This document shows, piece after piece, positions 25,001 through 37,000 of a stretch of 64,000 nt of DNA. Every line of letters begins with the position of its first letter. The first letter of the stretch is position 1. The notes beneath the pieces are model-generated. The model was not told where the DNA came from and made no database searches. It was given only the letters and a program-made list of their open reading frames with translations. The stretch is from Haemonchus contortus (Eukaryota > Nematoda > Chromadorea > Rhabditida > Trichostrongylidae). The position numbers were made by a program, and so were the translations under genes. Location of the stretch: NCBI GenBank assembly GCA_000469685.2, contig LS997566.1:331501-395500 (forward strand), read 5' to 3'.

Positions 25001-28000
25001 AGATAGAGCAAGGTGCTTGTTGCGGTAGCAGATTTTGCTAAAACTAAAGTTGTTGACGTCTCCACTTATTCGCACCACATGAGCGTTTTTCTCATCTATT
25101 GTGTTCGGCATTACCGCTCGTACACTTTAGACATGACAAAATGGAAAGAGATTCTAGAAGGACCATCATCTGTATTTTTGTCGATTTTGAGTTCACAAGT
25201 AACCACTCCACTCTACATTACTCACTTCACTAGTACTCACTCTTCTCCATTAACCCACCCACCAAGTTACTGCCCTATGTATATGAAGGGAATGTGAGAG
25301 CTAGGCTTTCAATACCACTGCCTTTATCGTAATCACGAAGTTTGCGGACGGACACACCGACAGACATACCGACAAACCGACACACCAAGTTTCTGCTTTA
25401 TAATAAGAGAGATGCTCTCTGGAATATCTGGAACATGATCAGATTGCAACTTAATAGTGGTAAATATTCACTATACACCCACGCTCAAAATATAGAAATT
25501 TTGCATGAGTAGATCCAGTAGGAAAGAAGTTACGACTGAGAAGCATGGCTGAAGAACCATTTGACCGAAGCTTTTGAGCGCTATTGTATTTCCATAGATA
25601 GTGTTGAAAAAAGCTCTTAGTGCTATAATGAAGCCAAGTTGATGTCCCTTTCCTAATGACAGTGCAACTCGGGTTATCTTCGAAGCAATTATCTAAACTT
25701 ATCAACTTGCATTATCAACTTGCAGGACGAAGGTGGCAGGAATTAACAATGTTTTGTTATCTTGGTGGTAGAACGTCACGTTTGGCAGAGATGTTTGATG
25801 AAAGGTGTATGGCTTAATAATCAGAAGGGTTTTAGACGTACGCACTCATCACCTTGAATTCCCACAGCACTTATGGCGAGAAACAGCCCAAAACATGCTA
25901 GATACATGTGGCTTATTGTTAGTAGAGTGCAAAAAGCTCAGAGGCGGAGGAGGTGCTGTGGAAGCTGAGAGCACCAGGCCACCATCGTGGTCTGGCTAAT
26001 CGAACGGTGGGGCGTTACTCGCGCAAGTCAATCAAGTCTTCCTTCTCTCCTGAAACGATTAATTGATCGCCGGCTTACCTGGAAGGCTGAGGTTTGTACC
26101 TTCTCGCTGGCATGCCATTAAGGAGGTGAGGAAAAGCGTACCTTGGTAGTGTAGGAGTTGAGAGCTTGGTGCACCGCCAGCACAGCACGAGTCCCGTCCT
26201 GGGCTAAGGTTTTGTCCGTAAATCTCAATCTTAGGGACTTTCGGATTGCGTACTGCGGCGAAATAACAGGAGCTTAAAATCGAAATTTACTCGTACATCA
26301 GTCGATCACCACAAAGCATTGTATAGGCTACATAAGCATTCGGAAGGCCACTTTGGCCCTGAACAAAATTCGAATGCGAATAGGCATACCAGAGACTGAA
26401 TTGATATGTTGTCCTTTACCTACTCTTTATGCCATTTGGCTCTACCTAGGTCACGAGCCTAAATCAAAAGGATGCCCTCAAACGAGAGAGAGTTCGCAGT
26501 TAATTTGGGGCATCAGTTCAGCATAGATTCGATCGCATTAAATTCTTCAAGCGATCATGTAAAAGAAGGTGCACAAGGAGCTGCCCATTTGACCGATGAA
26601 AACGCTAAGAGAGGAGAGACTCTCCGGTTGCAAGTGCAGCTCATGCCTGACTTGTCATCATTAGTAATATACTTTTATCTTTAATTTTTTTCACTTTCTA
26701 CGGCTAGTCACTAATCACAGAATGCCGGAATAATGCACTGATTCACTTCATTTCCAAAATCTATATTCAAATAGTACCTACCTTTAGACAGCTACATGAG
26801 AGCCCTCGATGGCTTGTGCAACGAGGGAAAATCCATGAAGCGCGACGTGTCATACTCAGAATAGCTCACATCGACGGTGACAAAGCAAAAATCGACGAGA
26901 AGAATCTCGATCAAATCCTCAAACAGGAGCATGATGTAGGTTTTTAACCACTCGACCGTTTGCCATAACCTTCCTTTCGAATTTCCGCGTCAGCGATTAC
27001 TCAAGGTATTAGGTGACGGAAAGTTTTAAGGAAATTCCGCCCCTCAACTTCGGGAGCATGTTGCTCGCGAACGCACCAAGCAAGAAGCATAGATTTGATA
27101 GCAGGGAAAGCGGCATCGTTGATAGATCAATACCATTCCTTATAGGTATTGGGGTGGAAATGTAGTTGGGGGGGGGGGGGCACCCATCCAAAGGTCATTA
27201 TATAAAGAAATGAACTCAGTCTAATGTGTTAGTAAATACTTGTTATATCAGCACGTATCAGAATTGAAAAGGAGAATGGGCACCGACCATGCGATTCAGC
27301 CGAGGAAATTAGTTTTTAAACTAAGCCTAAGTAGGTTAAAAACACCTGGGTTGTTGAAATGATTACCTCGTGCGAAAAGAAAGGCAAAAAAAAAGAATGA
27401 AAACTTGCCCACTACGGTGCTCTTACCCTTCTGAAGCTTAGTTAATCCTGGCAGGTTCACGATAACACGTTTCGTTGAGTCCATTCCTTGTTATACTAAG
27501 ATTGTGATAGGTACCCCCCCCCCCTCAACTACATTTTCACCGGTATTGGACGTCGACGATACTTGCCGGGTCGACGATATCAGCCTTCTGCTTCGCTTCT
27601 GCAGAACTGATCGCTTCGACACCCAAGCTTGGGATGAGATATGACTGATGGGCAGCAGTGGACCTTCTCTTGTTACCTGCGATAAATGGCACAGTGGTTC
27701 ACTGTCCCCAAATGCCGCACTGTTCCGTCCTCCCGTCAAAGCGATTCTCTCAACGTAGCAGGAAATGGAGAGGCCTATCTCTACTCTACAATCCATCATC
27801 CACCTAATACTCCCTGACTTAGCAGGACCTAAACATAAGTCATTTCCAAGGCAGGACTCTGCATATACCTCATACTACGTGACTGATTGTGAGCAGGAGC
27901 GTCTAGTGTGAGTCTGTGTGTTTTGAAAGCTCCTCGACTGTGAGCAAACGATGGCGTCAACTGACTTCATTATCGCTTAGGATAAAAATTAGAGGTCATA

Positions 28001-31000
28001 TTGACGCCATAGCCCGCTATAATGCAAGGCGCTCACGCTAAGAAAGGCGAGTTCATTCTCCCTTCGCTCAACTGGGTATTTTGCTAGAAGATCCTACCAG
28101 TGTTAATAGGACAGTATTACAGACCAACCCTGTTGGGGTGTATTAAAGTGAAGCAACTAAATTTGTTTGAACTGACACATAATGTACGGACAGGTGCATG
28201 GGGGAAGCTGTGCACCATTACACACGTATGGTCCACGTGTCGGATCCTAAATCGATACTCGCCCACGCCAACCAACCATTCCGTTCCTCTGGGGTCAGTT
28301 ATTTGTTGTCAAACTCGTCTAGGAGGACAGAAGCGCTGACTTGTACATCAGTGGCCACCATATGAAGTCCATTATGTAAGTCATATGAACACCACTACAA
28401 TGCCACATAATTAATATACCCAATTGGCGTAGAGGCGCACCTACGATTGGCATACTGTGTCGAAACTTATGGGATTCATGCAGTGCAGTGAATGCAAGAC
28501 TATTCTCTTAACAACTGAGAGAGGTGACGTTTCGACCCGTTCCCCACAAAATAACCTGACCTTTCACAGAATGCCATACTTTCAGAAGCCCATAGGTCTG
28601 CTCTACAGGGAAAAAACATCAACTGTGGACAAGTGAAGTAGGTGGTGAATTGCTTCACGCCTTCCTTCATATTGACGGATTGGCATCAATGCCCTGTCCG
28701 GTTGATGGAAAGGCATTTTGGCTAAGGAAGGCTACTATCTTAATCACTGATCTAAGTTTACTGTGGCAGTTATTTCGTGTTGAACGAACTGACTGAATTT
28801 TCTCAAAACTTTCCGGACACCCTAATTGTAGAAGTTTAATCGCCAATACCCTTTCTTGCAAAAAAAAATCATTTCCTGAAAGTGCTCCATGGAGGGACTC
28901 CGGGATTGCACAAGAGAATCGAAATCCATCTGCAGCCCATGTAGTTCATTCACCCTCCACAGCAACTCTCGATGAATCCCATAAGTTTCGACACAGTATG
29001 CCAATCGTAGGTGCGCCTCTACGCCAATTGGGTATATTAATTATGTGGCATTGTAGTGGTGTTCATATGACTTACATAATGGACTTCATATGGTGGCCAC
29101 TGATGTACAAGTCAGCGCTTCTGTCCTCCTAGACGAGTTTGACAACAAATAACTGACCCCAGAGGAACGGAATGGTTGGTTGGCGTGGGCGAGTATCGAT
29201 TTAGGATCCGACACGTGGACCATACGTGTGTAATGGTGCACAGCTTCCCCCATGCACCTGTCCGTACATTATGTGTCAGTTCAAACAAATTTAGTTGCTT
29301 CACTTTAATACACCCCAACAGGGTTGGTCTGTAATACTGTCCTATTAACACTGGCAAACTCTGGCAGTTTTGAAGTTTTAAATTCAATTGCTGCCTCTCA
29401 ACGTGCTACAAGAAGCTCTCCACGTATTCATGGTGAACAAATATGATACGAACCTCTAAAACCTCTACTTCAGCAATTCGAAATCATGGGAAAAAAACGA
29501 CATACGTACTGGCATGTCTTTAAGAAAGCCCATCTAGCGTTTCCACTGTTGATTCTCTCATTCAGTTTGTAAGTTTCAATCGCCATTTACTCGTATAGAT
29601 ATTATCATGACAACATATTCTACTCAGTTTTGCCTGTATGGTAGTGAACTACGCAAATATGTTCAATCTGGGTAGTTTATCTGGATCGATCTATCTGAAC
29701 TCGATTCTTGTCGGTTCACTTCGATACTCATCTAATCTCACCTGTGGATTACTCGACTATAAGTTCTTGTGTTTTGGACGTAAACGAGCACATACTGCTT
29801 GCCAACTGCTCGTGCTAGTGTCGCTGCTTACGTCAACAGTGATTTTCTACACCGGTCAGTTGAGTTGCGATCTTTTTTCGTTTCCTCATTCGCGATTATG
29901 GTCCCTTTAAGGACACGAAGAAAACTGTGGGGAGATTGTGAGGGTCTGCGTGTTGATAGTTTGCGCCATGGCATCGCAGGTATACTTCGAGCTTGTTACA
30001 AAGGATTATCAATCTTATTATTATTTATTATTATTATTATTTATTACACGAGCAGTAGTCGTGTGAAACTAACACAAAGAACTAATCAAAACAACAATAG
30101 AAACAAACGAAAGTATCATTTCAACCCTGCCATTGGTGTGCAACATAGTAAAACAGCAGCATGAGAGAAACAAACCCATAATCGAAATAAGGTAAAGGAA
30201 AGCTAGAATGGCAACTATGTAAAGAGTGGAGAGCAAGGCCTAACAGTAATTACTCGAGCAACTGCTCAAGTATTTCTTGTAGCCAACATGAGACGAAGTA
30301 AAGATGGGCTTTTCTTGCATAACTTAGCAAACAATGGAGCCACTCTGTGTGTGAAGAAATGACGTCTACAGTTCAATCTAGCTTTACCCACATCCAATTT
30401 CAGACTACCGCCTCTAGTAATAGAGGGTCTCAGAGTCAAAAATTGATTTGGATCCATCCTAACCTTGCCCTGGAGGAGCTTGAGAAGTAAACGCAAATCG
30501 TTTCTCTGCCGTCTCGACTGCAAAGATTCTAAGAAAAAGTTTTTGTTACGGATTTCGCTAGATGGGATCTGGTCATACATGAAACCTAGTAGTCTTATCA
30601 ATAATTTCCTCGTGAAATTATTCTGTACTGACTCTAACTTTTTGATTACTCTGATCTTGTAAGGATTGAACACTGGAGTGCCATATTCTAGCACAGACCT
30701 AACATAAGTCTTGTAAGCACGCAATAAAACAGGAGCACTGGTCGTCGACAAGGCTCTAAACAGGTTGTACATGACAACTGTTGCCTTTTTTGCGATTGTT
30801 TCACAATGAGCGTCAAAACTAAGATCGTTACGAATGAGAAAACCCAGGTCAAATGTCTGTTCTACAGCCATCAATGGTGCGTCATTAATGTAGTAGTTGT
30901 GAAGCTTATTGGATTTGCCCAGATGCAGAACCTTAGATTTAGCATCAGAGAGAGGTAAATTCCAATCCCTTGACCACTCCGTAATCGTATTTAAGGCGGA

Positions 31001-34000
31001 CTGAAGAATTTTGACCTCATCCTCGCTCGTGACAGAATGATAAATCTTAAGATCGTCCGCGAACGCACATACCCCAACTGGACTCTGCTCCAGCAATGAC
31101 ATAAGATCCTGAATGTAAATGTTGAACAAAATGGGGGAAAGAACCCCACCCTGAGGAACACCGCTGTTCGCCAACCTGGGCAAAGAAAAGGAGGAATTTA
31201 TACGAACAGAAAATTGTCGCCCAGTGAGAAAAGCACCGATCCACGCAACGATACGGGGATGGATACCAACTGCGTTCATTTTACCCAGTAACTTTTTGTG
31301 GGGGACCCTGTCAAAGGCCTTGCAAAAATCAATGTAAATCACATCCACCGGTTTCCCTTCATCCAAACACTTTGTCCACTGATTGAGAGACTGAATCATG
31401 GAAGTGACGGTCGATCTCCCTTTATGGAAACCGTGCTGGTTGGATGATATCACACTATATTTCTCTAGGTGGTCCAAAATTCGCTTTTTCAAAATTTTCT
31501 CGAAAAGCCTCGAAAAAATTGAAGTTATGCTTACCGGCCTGAAGTTCTGCGGAACGTTATGCGGTGGCTTTTTCGGAATAGGCGTTATAAAGGAGTGCAG
31601 CCAACGATGCGGAATTTCCGCATTCATAAAACTCAGATTGAAAATATGCTCCAGAGGGGTACATATGAGATGAGAAACCCTTTTGATGAATGAAAGCGGT
31701 ATAAAATCAGGTGTGAGTGAATTTGATTGTGGCCATGTGGAGAGCAGTTTGAAAATCTCATCACGATGGAACCACACTGAGTCGTCCATAGTGGGGAACC
31801 TCGTCCCCAATGACAAATCACACCGCTCCTCATTAGAAGAGCAAAAGTATTCTTGAAAGGTAGACGCCATTAGCTCGGCCTTGTCCCGATCTTCAAAGAC
31901 AGGAGTACCATCCGCAGAAAGAAGAGTAGAAACTCTACTTTTCTGCTTCAACCTTGACCCTAGGAGCTTGTAGAACGAATATTTGTTACCCGAGTCGATG
32001 ATCTTCCTTTCCACGGATGCATAAAACTTTTTTACCTTTTTATCCAATTTTTTGTTAAAACAGTCAAAAGTCAAGTAATCCTGTGGGTTTTTTGTGATTT
32101 GAGCCTTGCTCCATGCCTGCTCCCTCTTCAACGATAAGTCCACAAGGTATTGGGGCAAGTTAGCATTTAGCAATGATTTCGCCTTAATGGGAACGTACAG
32201 GTCAATAGTGTGTGAAAGAACGCTCAAGAAAAGTTCGTACTTAGCATCGACTGAAGTTGCAGAATTCAGAGAACCTAGCCAATCCACATTGGTCAGATAG
32301 TGTTCTGATGTTCTCATAGTTGGTCGCAGAAAAATCTTTTTTGAAGGTGACGTGATCACTTGCTGTTACCAAATTAATATTAAAGGCAATGGATGAATGA
32401 TCACTTGAGCCAAGTGGAGATCGAACGTCAAGTCCAGTGATCAGGCTCTCGTCGTTAGACAAAACCAAATCAAGAATATTGTCATGAAGCGTTTCCGTGC
32501 TAACATATTGCTTTAACGCGTGACTATTGCACATATCCAGAAAGATTTGCCCGCCATGAGCGAGTCGAGATGGCAGAGATTCGCCTTGAGAGTTCCAGTT
32601 GATATACGGAAAATTAAAGTCTCCCACGATTATCGAGGGATGCTCGCAAGCGACCAAATCACTGATTGCTTTAGTCAATTGGTCTGATTGCGTAGCTGAA
32701 CAGTTAGGTGTTCTATATACCACAATTAAACGAACGATGCGAAACGTTACGTACAAGTCACAACATAAGATTTCATAAGCATTCAGAACCGATTCAGAAT
32801 GAATAGTGACAGGAGAAAACGCATTTCTCACCATCAAAAGAACTCCTCCACCTCTTTTTGAAACACGATCACATCGCGTTATACAATACGGAGAAATGTC
32901 TGCGCGAATGAGTGAATTCAAATCAATTGTTGGATTAAGCCAGGTCTCACTCAAAGCTAGTAAATCCGGGCTCTCTTGCTTGATAAGTAGCGAAAGTGCA
33001 CCCGAGTTCTTAATTACCGATCTCACGTTTGCTACGACACAAAAAATGCTCGCCAATAGGTTCCTTGGACCCTTTACACGTTTAAATTGCCATTGGTACA
33101 ATCTCTGGAAACAGTAAGATTCGATAGTGGACAATGACTCTGATCAGAAATATCAGCATTAGCGGGAGGCGATTCGAGAGAAACATTTTGGATATGCGCG
33201 GAATGAGAAACTTGAGAAGCCAATCGAGATTGCCTTTCGGCTTTTAAGCGATCACGATCTGCTTTAGATAGCGAAGGTCTTATAAAGATGCCTTTTTCTC
33301 GGAAATATTTCAACAAATGAGCTCGTTTGACTACTAACGAAGCAAAGAACGATACCGGAAAAACAATTTTCAGAAGTCTAGATTTGTTGGGCATAAAGCG
33401 CCCCATACGGAAGATAGTAACTGGACGACAGTCTATCGAGAGAAAATCCAGAATTTGCCTCACACAAGAAATATCATATAAAACTCGATCTGAAGAAATG
33501 GGGGCATTGCTTTCTCTGACCCCTATTATGACTACGGAACGCCTACGTTCAATTGCCTCATAAGAGTCAGGCAAAGAAGTAACCCTTGAGGCTTCCGGAG
33601 ACTGGGTAGAAGTGTCATGAGAAGACAATGCCTGTTTCAATACAGCAATTTGAGATTTCAAATTACTCACTTCATTGACTAAATCAGAATTCTTTTGACG
33701 TATGGCTATGTTTTCCTCAACCAATTCCTTGTTTCTAGCTAAAGCTGCACTTATCTGGTCCTTCAATTCAAATAAGAAACCCAACGCCGTTTTCAAATGG
33801 GCTGGAAGCGAGGCGTCGTTCACTACCATATCGATTGCACGATCAAAATTCACGTCGATGGGACTTGAATGGTCCATTCTGTGCTTCTTCCCCCGACGAC
33901 CCTGAACCGCAGCCGAAGCAAGTGGGGTATCCATGACACAACCATAAAGTAATAATATGAACAGGTTCACCTGTCGTGGTGGCTAGGATAAGCTAAGATC

Positions 34001-37000
34001 CCCAGCCACAGGGGAGAACGCGTGCTGTCCTAGAGAAGATCAAAGTCGCGCCGAATAATCGATCAGCGCCAACCCAAGCACGAACCACAATGTGAATAAA
34101 CGAATGAGCAGTATAAGGCGTAAGTAGTGAAGCCACTCAATGATGGGCACACAGCATTAGAATAGGACGAAATCAGACGACAAAGCAGAAAAAACAATCC
34201 TAGTGAGCCGGTCTTCTCGAATAAATTCAGCAACGAATATGGAGCAAACGATCGACCGACCGCTCGGCAGCTGCGCAGGCGCAATGACTGTTGCGCCTGC
34301 GACGTGAATCTTTTTGTTTCCCTTACATCATATTCGTTAAACTCGTGCAGAAATATCAGGCCGTCGTTTTCAGATTGTGATCGTCGACTCTGTCGCTTGT
34401 AACGAGCTCTTTCCCACTTCGGTACGAACCTTATGCTACTCATTTGTGCAACTATGCAGCCGGATGGGTATCGTCGTTGCTCCCCATGTGTACTCATGGG
34501 TAGGTACATTTTCTCATTCCCCTTTTTTTATAAAAATAAATCAAAAGGGGGTGCCACTGACAGTAAGTCATTTATTGCAGTTGTAGAGCCAGTAAATTTG
34601 GCTGAAAACTTTCTTTTCGTGAGTTTACGCTATAAGATCTCCAATTATCTTTCCAGGAGGAAATATGGCATTACCTACCATACACGTTCATGATCGTTGT
34701 TACAGTAATGGATGTGATCCTGTTTGAGGTAAGATCATCGTATTTAGCATTAAGCATTATTTTGTTATACACGAATCGAATGTTCTTATGCAAGAATGAC
34801 GAGCATTTGTAAAGAGATTAGGAGAATTTATCCAACCATTAAACCGCTTTTCTAGGCCACCAGTCGGATCGCCCGGCTAACGCCAGGCTCTCCTCCTTCT
34901 TACGGGTTCGCCCGGCCACGCCGGGCGCTCCTCCTTCCTGTGAGAAATTTGCTATGCGTAAATAATAATTCGGATTCTCCTTTTTCTTAAAAAGCTCTAC
35001 ACCCTAAGTATTAGCTCCGAATTGGGAGCGATTTTTCCTGTAAGCCATCTTCGCTGTGTCCGAATAGAACTCCGTATAATATCACAAAGGCGATCATTCA
35101 GAGAAAAATAGTATACAGAGACTTCACCGCGGCTGAGGCTACTATGTTAGCTACCATCAATGTTCCTCAATGCCATCATCAAGATCTCTCCTCCGTCTTG
35201 GGGCAAAGGGACTTCGCCCGAAAAACATCAAACTAATGAAATTCTTCCCCCTTTTCTCTAGGTTATCTCGCTGTTTCGCTGAGCGAGAGTATAAACTATC
35301 AAATGCCTCAAAAGGTGTACCTCCTTTTCTCTATGGATACATCATTAACTAGGAATCCATCATTATTAGCCGTCGGATAAATTTTGCTTAGAATGATATC
35401 AAAGCAGAGAGAAAGCGTCATCCTTCACTTAATCGCAAACTCTGTTGGGTAGCGGTCGTAATCTGATAACAAGAAGTGAACCAAATTCATCTCCTTATAA
35501 TCGCACCACTTACCCTTCTTGTCGAATGAAACATATTAGAAAGTCAAAACTAGATCGTAAATAATAAAGGCGCTAGGAGATGATTGGTGAGAGGATCTTC
35601 TTCTCTAGGGCCTCTTCTATTGTCAGTGTTTCCATCCTGCCCCCTCCTACTGATTTTGCTCTCCAAGTCCACGGGATCAGGATTTATGGGTTTCCACTCA
35701 TTTATTTCGCGGAAACCCGTCCCTAGGAGGCGGAGTCCGGCCCTACTACTCATCATAAGTGCTCCCATACTGCCGCCTGCCTCCTATCAAGTTTGAACGC
35801 CCTAGAGCCAAACTGAAAATTTTGGCGTAACCTCGAATTCTATGAGCGGGGTCCGGTCCTCCCACTTACGTAAATGTTCCCATCCTGCCGCCTGTACTCC
35901 TGCCAAGTTTGAACGCCCTAGGGCCTAATTGACTCTTTCGGGCAAAACCCCGCCCCTGTGCACGGATTCTGGTCCTGCCACCCTCCATAAGTGTTCCCGT
36001 CCTGTCGCCTGTGCTCCTACCAAGTTTGAACGCTCCAGATCCACGGGGACAGGAGTTACGAATTTGCGTCCTAAAATTTTTATCGTGCACGCCTTGCTCC
36101 CTGTGAAGGAGTCCGGTCCTGCCACTTACCATGAGTGTTCCCATCCTAATCCCTTTACTCCTACCAAATTCGAACGCTCTAGGTTCACGGGGACAGGAGT
36201 TATGAGTTTCCGGTCAGACACACACACCGACACACACATAAACAAACACACACACAAACACACCGACACACCAACAGACACACTTAGCGAATTATATTAA
36301 GTAGGATTGTTCTACGTTTATAACCACCAGGAGTGCATTTCTTGTCAAGTAAGGTTGATATCGAATGGTCCCTCCACATGCTACTCTACCACCTACGTTC
36401 ATTCCCGTTCAAAAAACCTAACTTGTAAGAAAGTTAATGATGAAAAGTGGTAAACTTCAATAGATTAGGAAAAACCTAAAATTCTCCGTCAGTAACTACT
36501 TACGGCCAATTGGACAGGCAGCTTCCTGGGATCGAAAGATAAGGTCTTTGGCGCTTGTTGATCGTTCCCATTTTTGTAGCTTTTGAGATGCGCGCCGTGG
36601 GGGACGTGCGCTACGTGCGTTCGAGGACGCGCGTGGCAAATTGTGCGACGAAGTTCGTGAAAATTTCTCCGTCTCTGATGCCAATTTTCAAGGGCACAAA
36701 CTCGAAGTAGAGTAGTCAGTAGGGTTAGATGATCCTTTTAGTCTACTCTACTCCGAAATTGGGCCCCAATGGTAGACGCTAAAGTAGTTCAGATCGTTAC
36801 GAACTTCGCTGCGCAATTTGCCCCGCGCATCCTCGGACGTACGTTCGTCCACATACCCGCGCACCGTATTCGACTTTCATGGAGGAGCGTAGTGGCGCTT
36901 TGGATGCATATGTGGCCTAGACAATGAATAGCGAGAGCCAGCCGATGTACAAGTCAGGGCTTTTGCCCCTCCATACGAATCTGGTCCCAATTATCAGACC

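Larger units (their letters stand above)
30017..34330 (-). mobile_element. CR1/Jockey-like LINE, nearly intact (intron 9)
   Basis: Read on the minus strand: a 5' UTR from about 34330, ORF1 (33970-33074), ORF2 (33134-30266) and a 3' tail of TAA-type repeats (30017-30048). Two-ORF layout, an apurinic-type endonuclease before RT and a microsatellite 3' tail all fit the CR1/Jockey group. The only lesion I see is one frameshift in ORF2. Antisense to the transporter gene. Exact ends and a target duplication were not determined. Confidence 0.85.

Noticed and set aside
28100..28339. 79-residue protein conserved on both strands (also 29112-29387)
   Set aside because: The identity comes from the inverted-repeat arms and the frame runs through a SINE; not evidence of a gene.
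34063..34509. 148-codon minus-strand frame
   Set aside because: Covers the LINE 5' UTR and the complement of transporter exon 10; a shadow frame.
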